A DNA stretch of 31,314 nt from Asparagopsis taxiformis (lineage: Eukaryota; Rhodophyta; Florideophyceae; Bonnemaisoniales; Bonnemaisoniaceae), in the NCBI GenBank assembly GCA_030407315.1, contig JALQPE010002056.1, forward strand, positions 1-31,314, read 5' to 3'. The position numbers and the translations under genes were made by a program. This document shows positions 9,880 through 19,970 of the stretch, piece by piece (the stretch's first letter is position 1; every line of letters starts with the position of its first letter). The notes under the pieces were generated by a model. It ran no database searches. It saw nothing but the letters and a program-made list of their open reading frames with translations, and was not told the origin of the DNA.

Positions 9880-11369
9880 CAATTTCTCTTCCTCTAAAAG
9901 AGCCTAGACGGATGAAGAGAATGCAGTCTTACTACTAGACTTCATTCGTGAGTGTCCTGTTCGGCCCCCAGCAAGAGGGCATGGCGCTTTCGGTCAGAGC
10001 ATCTGTCTCTGTGCTTAGCTAGGGACCTTTAGGTCACGCACTAAGGTTCAGATTCTAGTGTAAGGGAAAGTCGGAGGGTTGAAAAGATGCTATTGATCTG
10101 TTATTCGCGACGAGACAATTGCGGAGCGTGGAGATGGGATCCAGTATGTTGCAGGAGTTATTAAAGAATAACCAGGGGTCCATGGTATTGCTTTCGGTTT
10201 GCTGTTAAATTTAGTTGCGGTCAATGTTTTCGTCGGTATCCATCCTACATCCAGTATATCACCGAACCTCTGTTTCGATCGCTGGAGGTTTCACAGTAGT
10301 CTAAACGGTCTCAAGTTTATATAATATATTCCCATTACAACCTACTCCGCGTCGTACATTGCGTGTAAACCTCTCCTGAGGCAAGCTTTTGCTTCTTTCA
10401 CCTAATTGCTTCTGGTCATATAACAATTCGTTGATTGAGACAAACTACCTTTCAACTGTGAAGGTGAATTACTCGAGCTGGGACTGTTTCCCTGTCCTGC
10501 ATACAGACTAAAAGTAAAACTGTCAATAGATCACAGCGTATATACATGCGTGAACACTCTGACAGTTATATCTGACCTATTACTGCATCATTGCACCAAT
10601 CGTACTTGCTCGCCCTCAACAAGATCCTCAGATGCTTGTCTTACTTGCGCTAGATTAGTCCACCTTATGATTAGTTGTAAATGAATCGCCAGAAAATAGT
10701 ACACGACGGCCATCATTCATCCCCTTCAAAATGTACATATTCAACTGCGTATGATTATAGTCAGCGCAGAACTTAATAACTTGTCGCGTCTGCTGCCGAG
10801 CACTACTTCAGCAACAACTTCCCAACAAACCTCTGAAACCAAATCCATCTCCACAACGCAGCCCAATTCATCATGGCCAAATCATCACCATAATGCACCC
10901 ATCTTACCATCCTCCTCACCCTTTCCCTTCTGGAAACTCTACGCGACACACCAACAAAGCCAATCGGCCCCATCCTTCCCATCTCAATAAGAAACCTCAG
11001 AGATCACTCATCCAAACAATACCATCTCTTCCAGAACCTCGACCAATCCATTCTCCATCCCACTAAAAGACAAGGCTTTGTCGGGGATAAATGCCACACA
11101 TTCACACGCTGCACGCTACCTCGTCTCTCCATTGACCCAGATGTAACACCACGGGATGTATTCTCCGACATATCCAACAAATGCATCTGCAGAAATCGAA
11201 AAGGGGTATAGAACACCTGTTCGTGCGACGTTCCTTGTCCTCTTGGCGAGCGCTGCGGACAGGTCATTCACAGCCGAGTAATGCCTGCCCGAACAACGGC
11301 AGCACATGAACAAACAAGCTCCCGGTTACATCGCAGCGCACAGCGATCGGGTCGGCTAGCCTTTGGACG
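9880..11369. other. no gene seen
   Basis: About 1.5 kb without a credible coding region. 10320-10335 is AT-rich (TATAATATATTCCC). From about 10760 to 11060 the plus strand is C- and A-rich, poor in G, and keeps a low-complexity Ser/Thr/Pro/His frame open (10751-10990). Minus frames at 11267-11004 and 11313-11116 overlap each other and look like by-products of composition. Confidence 0.4.
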
Positions 11370-12168
11370 CTAGCGGACTATCGGCATCGTTGCAAATGCG
11401 TGCTGACGAAACGGGCTATTCGCTGCGACGAGACGGACGGGTGTGATACGCGGGAAAAAACCGGCGGCCGCCGCGTCGAACTTATGAAAATTCCGTTGAT
11501 AATCTACGACGCTGACGGGACACAACTCGAAGTCGGTCTGAAACAGACGCGAGTCCTGCAATGACGTCCATGCGAACAGGTCGTCGAATCTCTGCGAGCT
11601 AGTGCCTCATGTACTCCCAAAGTCCGCTGCTTCAGAACGGCATGATTACCGCTGCGTTCATGCCACGCGTGGTAATGCAGTCGGCGACTGGAATCCGCGG
11701 TCCACAACGTTCTGGCGGGGTGGGTGGCAGCTGAGTGGCGTGCGTCTCTGGAGGTATTGCTGGCCATGTTTGATGGTTGCGTGCCCGACGAATGAGGGGA
11801 TCATCGCGCGTGTCATCGACAAGTTGCAGATCTGCGGTGTGTCGACCCCGTTGCATGCAGGATCGGAATAATTGCACCGCGGTCGTCCTCGGGGTGTGAA
11901 TTTTCGACGCGCTTGCGACGAAACTTTGCGCAGCTGCGAATGAGTTGCTGAAATAAGGTTGTTGTTTGAGTTGACCAAATATCGGGTACCACCGCAACGC
12001 GGGTATGATTCGCCTCGGCGATCTGGAACGAGAGGGGAGGAGAGCATGCTTACAGTCCAGCGGTGACGCGCGCAGAGTGGAATGGAGCGGAGGACGAAAT
12101 GGTAGATCGAGTTGAGCAACAAGATGGGGGAAGGTTTGAGAGTAGCCAGCCAGAGATGTAGTACCCAA
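11370..12168 (-). CDS. candidate two-exon gene, unknown function
   Basis: The best evidence is the 3' part: from 11591 to 11370 the minus strand reads as balanced protein sequence with motifs such as FDDLFAWTSLQDSRLF and VVDYQRNFHKFDAAAAG, and stops at a TAG. An acceptor CTCGCAG ends at 11592. A matching donor GCG|GTAATC at 11649 gives a 58-nt intron joined in phase 0 to a frame open from ATG 12168. The total would be about 246 residues. The first exon is less sure. A second frame over 12022-11830 also looks coding (TRVAVVPDIW, LFQQLIRSCAKF), and would need another splice at GTAAGC (12053), so the exon structure may be more complex. No domain is recognised. Confidence 0.33.
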
Positions 12169-12454
12169 GGGTACCCGCGAGGGTAGACCGGGCGGTCAAG
12201 TGACTATGAACGAATTGCTAATAGTTGATATTTATTGATTGAAATTGTGTTCTCTTCATACATCAACAGCCTGTCGTTGTGAGGTAAGCTCGATTCGTTT
12301 GATCAATTCCGTTTATGATACATTGAAGGAAGAGATTTCTTTACAAATGTGAGAAACCTTCCGCCATTGGACACAGCCAATGAAACTGGTACAGACAAGT
12401 GTACAAATAACATGGCGCCGATGGATGAGATGCAATGCGTGGGCGATGCAATTC
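12169..12454. other. short spacer without a gene
   Basis: The spacer lies between two minus-strand candidates. It contains GGGTACCC and related short palindromes near 12167-12180, and an AT-rich stretch at 12220-12240. Nothing coding is convincing. Confidence 0.4.
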
Positions 12455-12787
12455 TCATGCCCAGAACGGATACTCGTGGATCGTGCGGTTACTGGTGTCG
12501 TCCTCATGTACGAGAGGCTCGACGCCTGCAGAGCCATCCGTTGGTTGTGCACCTTGGGGTGGGCAGCTCGGGGGCATTTGCTCCTGCTCCGAGGAGACAG
12601 GAGAAACTGAGCTTCCTCTGCGGACATGACGTCTCGTAGATGTCAATGTCGAAGCACGCTCCAAGCGACGGAGGCGACGCTTAGTGCGGCGGACCCGCTT
12701 CTTCAACTTTGAGCATAGTTTGAAGATTTTCCGGAGATCGCGTTCGATGGCGATGGTGTCATCGAGTATGTCTTGGACCGGATGCAT
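12455..12787 (-). CDS. candidate small basic protein with helical N-terminus
   Basis: An ATG at 12787 starts a 110-codon frame. Residues 1-25 look amphipathic and helical (VQDILDDTIAIERDLRKIF). Residues about 26-45 are densely basic (KLKKRVRRTKRRLRRLERA), as in a nucleic-acid-binding or nuclear-localisation segment. The second half is Ser/Pro/Gln-rich and looks disordered. A TATA box lies about 100 bases upstream on the same strand, followed by a C/A-rich leader without ATG, so a transcript starting there would use this ATG. The layout resembles the basic-plus-helix start of some regulators, but there is no true leucine zipper spacing. Function unknown. Confidence 0.42.
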   Translation of the reverse strand: MHPVQDILDDTIAIERDLRKIFKLCSKLKKRVRRTKRRLRRLERASTLTSTRRHVRRGSSVSPVSSEQEQMPPSCPPQGAQPTDGSAGVEPLVHEDDTSNRTIHEYPFWA

Positions 12788-12888
12788 TGTGGGCTCAGTG
12801 TTCAAGTTCGTGGGGATGATGATTGTTTGCAATGGTTGGGTTGGGGGAAGGTTGGTTGGTGAATGGGACGGAAAGTATGGCTTGTGCG

Positions 12889-12895
12889 TTTTATA
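12889..12895 (-). promoter_or_regulatory. TATA box of the small basic protein gene
   Basis: TATAAAA on the minus strand, preceded by CAG. It sits about 100 bases upstream of the ATG at 12787. The interval is C/A-rich and contains no ATG, as expected of a 5' leader. Confidence 0.45.
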
Positions 12896-12899
12896 CTGT

Positions 12900-13675
12900 T
12901 TCTTGTAAAACAGGCGGGCGGTTGGGCATGTTTGCTGTTGCAATTGATGAATGAGGTTTTGGGGGAATTGAAAGAATTAGGGGCTGTGATTAATAGGAGG
13001 CTTACTAAGTTGCCGACAGGTGTCGAACGACTGAGCGTTTGTGGAGCGGAAGGGCGAATTGATGTAAAACGGGGGAAACACTGTCGGTGTGGATGTCAGT
13101 AAGGCTGGGCGGGGGAGACTATTTTGCTCTAATAATGGTGGCGATGATGGTGAGGGAAGAAATTGACGAGCTCGATTGTGAGGGGAAATGGAGACATTGT
13201 CGGTTGGCGAAGATGGAATAAAGATTGGAGGTATGTTTGGTTGAAAATGTACATTTGCATTTGCAGTATGTGGGATTGTGGGCCCCTTACACTGTGTGTG
13301 TGAAGCAATTGCATTAGAGGGAGTAGAAGAGAGTGATAGAAACAGAAATGGTGCTAGTGCAAGTCCTACCTGAGAGTAACCATGATCTAGACAGTGGCAT
13401 TTCACACATCGATCAAAGCATTTGCAGCTGTAAAACTGGGAACAATATTCAACCGCCTGTACATGCACCGTCCATCGAGAAGGAATTGTGCCTGGAGGCT
13501 AGTAGCGGGTGTCTATATCCTATGCGACTTGGCATGCTGCATTGGATATAACTCTTCATTGTATCACTACCTCAACGGCGCACTCCTCTAAACATAGCAA
13601 GAACCCAACTTTACCTCACAAATGGTATACTTCAGCATTTCTATGCACCGTTCCAATAGTCATATGTTTTCAGCT
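12900..13675. other. G-rich block, then a possible terminal exon on the plus strand
   Basis: From about 12900 to 13330 the plus strand is G-rich and C-poor. Frames on both strands stay open without motifs. From 13394 to 13591 a plus frame reads like real protein with a hydrophobic segment (WRLVAGVYILCDLACCIG) and is preceded by a good acceptor, CTAGACAG ending at 13393-13394. It could be the last exon of a plus-strand membrane protein. No donor or upstream exon could be identified. Confidence 0.3.
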
Positions 13676-16473
13676 CTAACAACCGCTAGGGCCAGCAGCC
13701 CTGCCTGTATCTAGTCGCTCATTTGCCTCTACGATAGCTGCGACAGTCCGCTCAATCAGTCTAGCTCGCTTCTCCTCCTCGTTCTCTCCTTTTCCATTCG
13801 TTGCTCCCTCCAAGTTCTCAATTCCAGTGATGCCTCGCAATAGCCCGAGCGCTGAAAGTAGATCAGATATCAATTGGCTATTCTCTTCAATTAACCGTCC
13901 AAACTCTTCGTTCTCAAATATCTTCTCCCCTTTCTCGTTCCTCATGTACAACAACCTCAGAACATTACTCTTACTGCAATCATCTAGACTCAGACGATCG
14001 AATACAGGTATAATTATTATACCACGCTCTCCGCCTTCTCGGAACCGCTTGACGAAACAAAGCAAATCTTTCGTCGTCCAGTACCGCGCTGCAAATTCTG
14101 GCGAAAGTATTACTACTGCGACCTTGGCAGTCCTCATGACTTCATTCATCTTTTCTCCCGCGTTCTGACCCGGTCGCAGCTCTCGCCGGTCGAAAACACT
14201 TTTAGGCCCAGTACCACCATAGCATCTGTGACACCTCGTGATGGCCGAGCCGGATCTGTGGCAGTATCTGGTGAAGTGTGCCGAGGAAAGGGAGATGGAA
14301 AGTACACGAGATTGGTAATGGCGATGTCGCTCTGCCTTTTTTCCCTAGTGGACAAGGAGAGGATGCCTTTATAGAGTCGAGACCACAAGGCAACTTTGCA
14401 GCTATGCTACCGTTGCTGTTAGACTGTCTCATGGGTAGTGCAACCCAGAAGATAATATTTGTCTATGGTGTGTATCCTTCATTCAGCATGGGCCCATTAT
14501 TACTTGTCCTTCATCAATGCAGGCTAGTAAGGTATGGGTAGCTACAGTGCCGGTATCAGTATCGCCTGGGTAGCGCAACGTCAGCCAATAGAAGACGGAC
14601 CAATATCCTAGTCTGGATTAGCTAGCTCTAGTAAGGCGTTACACATCGTACAGTAGCTCGGCGATGAACAGCTTGTCGGGGCCTGCATGACTAATGAAAA
14701 CATCGTAGACATGTTCGAGGTTTTCTGCGGCACCAATCAATGAGATTGCAGATTGAGGAGTTAAATCTGAATTCGGAGGGGAAAGCACTGGCAGCGGTGG
14801 TAGCTGGGTTTGATCAAGAATGAGATCAATGTGTTTTAAACCACCAAGTAGTTTGCAAAGCCATAGTCGACGACTTTGAACAGAGAAGTACGCGCAAGTT
14901 AAGGCAGTCTCCGTTGTAGCAATAGTGAAGTGCGCAGAGTCGTCTTTGAACCGTACATGCGGTGAAAGAAAAGGAGCATTTTGCTTACAGTACAGGCGCG
15001 GGATTGCGGGAACATGTTGTTCGTTATGGATGAGAGCTGCTGCATCTTGCAAGCACTCTCCCATGTGAAAAAAGGATTGGCTTGCTGAAAATGCAGGTCC
15101 GGGATTGCAGCAACTTGTTTTTGGTTGTGGTTGACAGTTGCTGCATCTTGAAAGTGCTCTCCGATTGAAACACGCCACGACACATTTCGTCTCATCTCTT
15201 CCTCATTAGTAACTACGATAGTATCCGCGGTAATGACAGTTTCATCTGTGCTGAACCATATATGCTCGACATGTTTCAGATATGTCGAGGGGTTGTTGGT
15301 TAATGGCAGGAACTGGGAGGACAGTTGCTGTAGTAGTCCTTTGCTCACATCAACAATGTACAGAGAAATATTACTTGCAATGAAATAAGCGACGATGTGA
15401 TTGTTTGATACTGCCATGGTGTGGATAGACCAATGGTGAACATTTGGCAGTTTGAATTGGGCCATGACTCGATCATCGTGTCTACACACATCGCACATGT
15501 TCCGTATTTGGATGTTCTTTAAGCGGTCATCCATAGTTGACATCGTTTTCCCGTCTGGAGAGATTGCAGTCATCGTCACATCAGGCAGAAACTCTGGGCT
15601 CCCACAACCAAAGCCTTGGTCACAGATTGTCGGATTCAAGTCCCATATGAACAGATGTTTGAGGCCAGATAATCCATATAGCTCTGAACTATTGTCTCCA
15701 ACGAAAAGCCATTTCATTCCTGCCATCATCCCACAGTACATGGTGTTCACTAATGAAACATCGGATCCGCCACTTCGCACTCTCCATGTGCGAATCGTTC
15801 CGTTCGCGTGACCTGTACACAACAGCTGTCCGTCACAATTAAACGTTACAACGGTAACATCCTTTCCAGTCTCCATTGAAGACTGCCATATTTCTTGCGA
15901 CCCTTTCAAGCACCACAAGCGAATTGTATCGTCCCAAGAAGCAGAAGCAAGCATACTCCCATCATTGTTCAGCGCCAAGTATATTTGTTTGGCATGAGCA
16001 GTTAGTATACTACCAACCGGCTCTAGCGTGCGTGCATCCCATGACTGGATCGTCCCATTCTCGAAACCGGAAAAGAAAACGTCTCCAGCTCGACTAACTG
16101 TCAAGGAGGAAACTTTGTCACTCAGTACATTGACAGTTCTGCTTTCTCCACTCTCCACGTCTAGTACTAACAACCTTCCGTTGCTAGTGTGGAGCACAAC
16201 ATGTTGCTGATGGAAAACGTGCAGGGACTGGATGGCCTCAGCCACTGAGAGTATGTTCAACTGGAAAGATCTCACTCGTTTGTTGCTTTCCCATTCATAG
16301 ACTTCACCGTTTTCACACCACGAATAAAGCAATCCTGATGTCCGGTCCACAGTTAATCCGTGAACTGCACTTGTATGCCTTCCATCCAGCACGCGTTTCA
16401 TCGTCTCATCAGTTGCACTCATCACCAACAATTCTCCACTTCTCCCACCAACCACAACCTCATCTTCTTCCAT
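13676..16473 (-). CDS. WD40-TIR fusion protein (putative innate-immune receptor or signalling protein)
   Basis: The chosen start is ATG 16473, about 40 bases below a TATA box. The first 470 or so residues form a WD40 propeller with at least six readable blades (LASASWDDTIRLW, LLCTGHANGTIRTW, FSGFENGTIQSWD, LYSWCENGEVYEW). After a linker containing a 101-bp tandem duplication, the frame changes and continues to a TIR domain starting at 14710 (YDVFISHAGPDKLFIAELL). Removing an intron at 14642-14226 joins this in frame to DRRELRPGQNAGEKM and to VAVVILSPEFAARYW, giving a TIR domain of normal length. The C-terminus is charged and helical. The stop is a TAG at 13678-13676. TIR domains act as NAD-cleaving or scaffold modules in immunity and cell death, and the propeller would sense or bind a partner. 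The frame change in the linker needs a second intron or makes this a pseudogene. Confidence 0.75.
14226..14642 (-). other. predicted 417-nt intron inside the TIR domain
   Basis: The minus strand has GATGT|GTAACG at 14643/14642 and GTCACAG|ATGC at 14226/14225. Splicing turns the split codon into GTA and gives LLYDVCYGGTGPKSVFDR, in frame across the expected beta-strand between the first and second TIR boxes. Without splicing, a TAA follows directly after the donor. The intron holds no recognisable gene. Confidence 0.6.
14961..15162 (-). repeat. 101-bp tandem duplication in the WD40-TIR linker
   Basis: Two diverged copies lie head to tail, 15162-15062 and 15061-14961. Both begin GGAGAG and share CAAGATGCAGCA, AATCCCG and similar pyrimidine-rich ends. 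Because 101 is not a multiple of three, the second copy reads in a different frame. Copy one in the WD40 frame (GEHFQDAA, VAAIPDLHFQQANPF) and copy two in the TIR frame (GECLQDAA, VPAIPRLYCKQNAPF) encode similar peptides. Confidence 0.85.
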
Positions 16474-16509
16474 TCTGTGGATTATGCTCGAGTACAGTAT
16501 ACAGTGACG

Positions 16510-16516
16510 CTTTATA
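16510..16516 (-). promoter_or_regulatory. TATA box of the WD40-TIR gene
   Basis: TATAAAG on the minus strand, 37 bases upstream of the ATG at 16473. This implies a very short leader. A TTACGTCA word (bZIP/CREB-like site) lies further upstream at about 16536-16543. Confidence 0.45.
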
Positions 16517-16579
16517 CAATTATGCAGCATATGACTTACGTCATAATAGGTAGTATATGGTCTGTGTACAGAGTACAAC

Positions 16580-17098
16580 TGTACGCCCTGCGATAACTAA
16601 TCAAACTGATTAGCTGTACATTCACTACCGGCGGCCGCCGCCGCTTCTATGTTACTAATAAAGCTATCTGTTCGCGTTGCGTCTCTGAGACGAGACAACA
16701 ACGATTAAGGAATTACCAACCAAGACCCAAGTTCAACAAGCATTCTAGCATTTACTTGTTAGTCCAGCATTTGCTGATGTCCGGAGACGGAAGTAATCGC
16801 TGATTAATAGCTCGAGACATTCGTGCGTTAAGACCCACGCAGCGTATTATCATACGCATACGGATGCATCAGCGTTTTGAAGGAGAAGAGAACAAGTCTG
16901 ACCAACACCGCGCCAGCCAGACCTTTGGACCGCAACGTGTTGCTCACACTAATATTGCTAGAGGACGACCACTCCACGGCGTTTACTCGTCGAGATTGTA
17001 ACGGAGAGCAATAATTGTACACCTCTGTTAAGGTTGTACTCAGACTTTGGGTGATTTTTCGACAGTTATAACTGTCCCACTGCAGCTGCACAGTCAGG
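16580..17098. other. spacer between the WD40-TIR gene and the copia relic
   Basis: No gene. It contains a GCGGCCGCCGCCGC run near 16628-16641. The 5' LTR and primer-binding site of the copia relic should lie here if that element were complete. I could not find a matching LTR copy after 20897, so the LTRs are lost or too diverged to see by eye. Confidence 0.35.
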
Positions 17099-18739
17099 GA
17101 CAATTTAAATCACAAGAAGTATGGCAGAAGACTCCGAATCAAAGATGACCTAGGCGACCCACACCATCCAGGAAAGAATGCATCCGATGCAGATATTAAA
17201 GCATATATTAATTCGATCACAGCTTACTCCGATGAAATGCTAAATTGTCTTGCTCATCATGGATTCTACGGAGAAGAATTATGGATCCAATTCACTTGCA
17301 CGTTCAGATCAATCACGATCAATTTCCTTCCGAATCTTCAAGCTGTTTCTTAGACCAAACACCTCCGCACAAATGGCGTATTTGTAGAGCAGAAGCGTGG
17401 TTTATCCCGCAACAAGGCTCTAGTCGATTGCCTGTTTGTACCTGACTTCATCCCCTTCACTCAAGAGAACGAAAATGATGTCGCAGAGTTGCAAGAGGAA
17501 ATTACAAGCAGAAAGGAATCTGAGGACCCAGAGTCATATGATCCGACATACACCAAGGATCCCGGTATGACCCCCGAGATCAGATCAGTGGTCACTGCTC
17601 CTCTTACCACTACCAAGACGTTACCCCCACCGACCGAAACTGGAAGGCCGAACACCAGAAGTAGTTCAGTCAACTCTCTCATGAGAGCATACGCAAATCA
17701 ACCAAAGTTCTCAGGTTTATTTACCGAAGATTTTGAAGCGTCAATTGAACAGTACGAGACACTGTGCTCACTTTGCGAGGTTAGAGGCGATCAAAGGGCG
17801 AAAGCATTCCCAGTGATGTTAACTGGATCGGAATTCTCGCATTATAACCGTTCGTATGGAAAGAGTAACCTTTCATACCAAGAGCTCGTGGAAGCGTTCC
17901 GTTCGTGGTACAACAGCGAAGAACAACGTTATAGACTGCTGCAAGATTGGCAAAGGCCATCACTAATACGAGAAATGGAACAACAGCAGGACAAGAGCGA
18001 GCTGCACGTATTCCAAGAACTGGCAGACAAGCTAACAAAGATCCAACACCAGTTGCATAGATCATATCACGATCCACGATTCTTGCGTGATCAACTTCTT
18101 GTAGCTGCCGATGTGCCACACATACGCAGATCATTAATAGATAAGATCCCGAGTACGCCACAGGAGGCCATGCAAAGGATTGCTACACTATTATCTTCCG
18201 AACCACGGTCAGCAGGTGCGTATCATACAGACGGATACCCGGACGAGGCAATGTACGGTATAGGAAGACGTTTTGGCGGGAAAGCCAAAAATGGGATTAG
18301 AGGCGGATCACGAAAGAAGAAAACGTTCCGACAGGCACTGGCATCCGTTGACGGCTGTTGGGTGTGCAAAGGAAAGCACCGCGCACGCGATCATCACACT
18401 TCCGCAGAGATTATTTCGGCGCTGAACAAGCTGAAGGAAAAAGGTGACAGTGTCATGCTTACTGTGGAGAATTTGGAGGACATACAAGACGCGTACGTCA
18501 TGCAGAATGGCTCGGAAAGCGAGGATGAATCGCAAGATGACAACGCCAGCATTAATCTACTCTCGCTTGGTAGAAATTCTATGTCCACGCATGACCACTC
18601 ATGCACACACGAAGCATACTTGTCTAACGAAATGTTTCTGCACGGCAGATCTTTTGTCTCAGACAGAGAGCGGAGCATACGGAAAATCGACGCCGAACTC
18701 AAGACCGGCGAGATCAGTCGATTCAACGGCATTATAATC
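17099..18739 (+). pseudogene. copia Gag with modified zinc knuckle
   Basis: One frame (position 17099 onward) encodes the copia capsid-nucleocapsid protein. The N-terminal part (YGRRLRIKDDLGDP) runs to an in-frame TAG at 17351-17353, then continues open to the protease. The capsid part (residues from FSGLFTEDFEASIEQYETL, near 17710) is followed by a helical region and a basic patch (GGSRKKKTFRQAL). A CWVCKGKHRARDHH motif comes at 18356-18397, with Cys-Cys-His-His spacing Cx2Cx3Hx4H. This differs from the standard Cx2Cx4Hx4C knuckle. No in-frame ATG is visible near the 5' end, so the true start is unknown or lost. Confidence 0.8.
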
Positions 18740-19970
18740 GATACCGGTGCGAATCATCCGCGATGTGTATTCAGCAGTATCGAGTTTACTGTGATGAGTT
18801 CATGGCTCCAATGAAAATTAACTTCAAGGAGAACTCAGGACTAAAGGGATCGGTGGGAAGAGCGACGCAATTGGCACAGCAATTATTCCAATACCATTCC
18901 ACCACCTTGATCTCGTGATTGATGTGAAGTTCAACATAATGAGAAACCACTGTCCAACCCTTCTGTGTCTCCGCGACATGATACAAAAAGGACTAGATCT
19001 CAGCATCCAGGAAAGGTGCATATCGTACAAGCACAAGACTCAGAGCCTTGTACTGGACAACTATTTCCTCAAGCACATATGGAAACCCGGCGACATCGCA
19101 TACGCGTTGTACACAGATCGCGAGCTGCGCCGCCTACACCGCGTATTTGGACATCCAACGGTTTCGGCATTCGCGAAATTGCTGAAGACAGTGAACCCCA
19201 ATGAGTTTAATTCAGACGTTAAGCAAGCGATACAGGCTATCACACGAGGATGTGAAACATGCGGTAAGCTTTCCGCGAAGCCACGTCGCTTCAAAGTATC
19301 CATCGGTAGTGACAACTTGCGCTTCAATCACGTCGTCGCAATAGATCTCGTCATGCTCGTAGGAAAGTCCGTCCTACATGCGGTTTGCGAAGCAACGCAC
19401 TACAATGCTGCAACATTTCTGCGAAACAACACGGCAGAGGAAACATGGAAGGCGCTATTACGATGTTGGACGAGAGTGTACCTTGGACCGCCCGATTTCC
19501 TGCGAATTGATCAAGGATCAAACTTTGTCGCCTAGCATTTTCGCGACTGTGTGGATGCAGACGGGATCACATTGTTAGAAGCACCGATCGAGTCACCAAA
19601 CACAATGTCGCACGTAGAGCGTTATCATGCGCCATTGAGAGCCGCATTCCAAAAGATCCGCGAATCAATGCCACGAGCAGAAAGTGACGCCGATTGTATC
19701 CAGCTCGCAGTGAAAGCTGTCAACGACACTATCGGACCAGAGGGACTATGTCCGACGATCCTAGTCTATGGTACAATCCCCCGCCCACCCCGCCGCACCC
19801 CCGCAAAAACACAATTAGAAAGAGGAAGAGCACTTGACTGTGCAATGGACGAAGTGAGAAAAGAGCAGGCCAAACGCCGCGTGGCTTTTGCGCTGAGACA
19901 CCCAGGAAGTCCTAAAGCGAACGAGCAGGAGATCTAGCTACACAGACTCCCTTCAGGTTCCCCTGTACGC
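18740..19970 (+). pseudogene. copia protease and integrase, broken
   Basis: The aspartic protease active site IIIDTGAN is at about 18731-18754, in the gag frame. The protease then needs two frame changes before VIDVKFNIMRNHC at 18916. The GAG-pre-integrase zinc region follows (LHRVFGHP, then CETCG near 19251). The integrase core shows the three acidic positions: VAIDLV near 19335, RIDQGSNF near 19503 and SHVERYH near 19605. A TAG at 19533-19535 interrupts the core just after the second Asp, and another at 19935-19937 precedes the C-terminal part. The enzymes would mature Gag-Pol and insert the cDNA; this copy cannot do so without suppression. Confidence 0.85.

Noticed and set aside
9990..10060. 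tRNA-like stretch with a GGTTCAGATTC word resembling a B box
   Set aside because: No acceptor stem, D arm or anticodon arm could be paired around it.
12023..12053. 31-nt intron with a very good GTAAGC donor and a pyrimidine-CAG acceptor
   Set aside because: It is shorter than credible spliceosomal introns. Recorded only as an alternative for the 11370-12168 candidate.
22..16641. GCGGCCGCCG-type words at 22-34, 11461-11475 and 16627-16641 as element ends
   Set aside because: Flanking sequences do not align beyond the GC-rich core, and one occurrence is explained as an alanine run in a candidate exon.
18740..18915. Programmed frameshift between copia gag-protease and integrase
   Set aside because: Two separate frame changes are needed inside the protease itself, with no slippery site or overlap. 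Decay explains it better.
17351..19937. UAG as a sense codon in this organism (genetic code change)
   Set aside because: The WD40, gypsy pol and long plus-strand frames run for hundreds of codons without internal TAG, and the gypsy pol stops are TAA. Dead transposons with biased mutation are a simpler reading.
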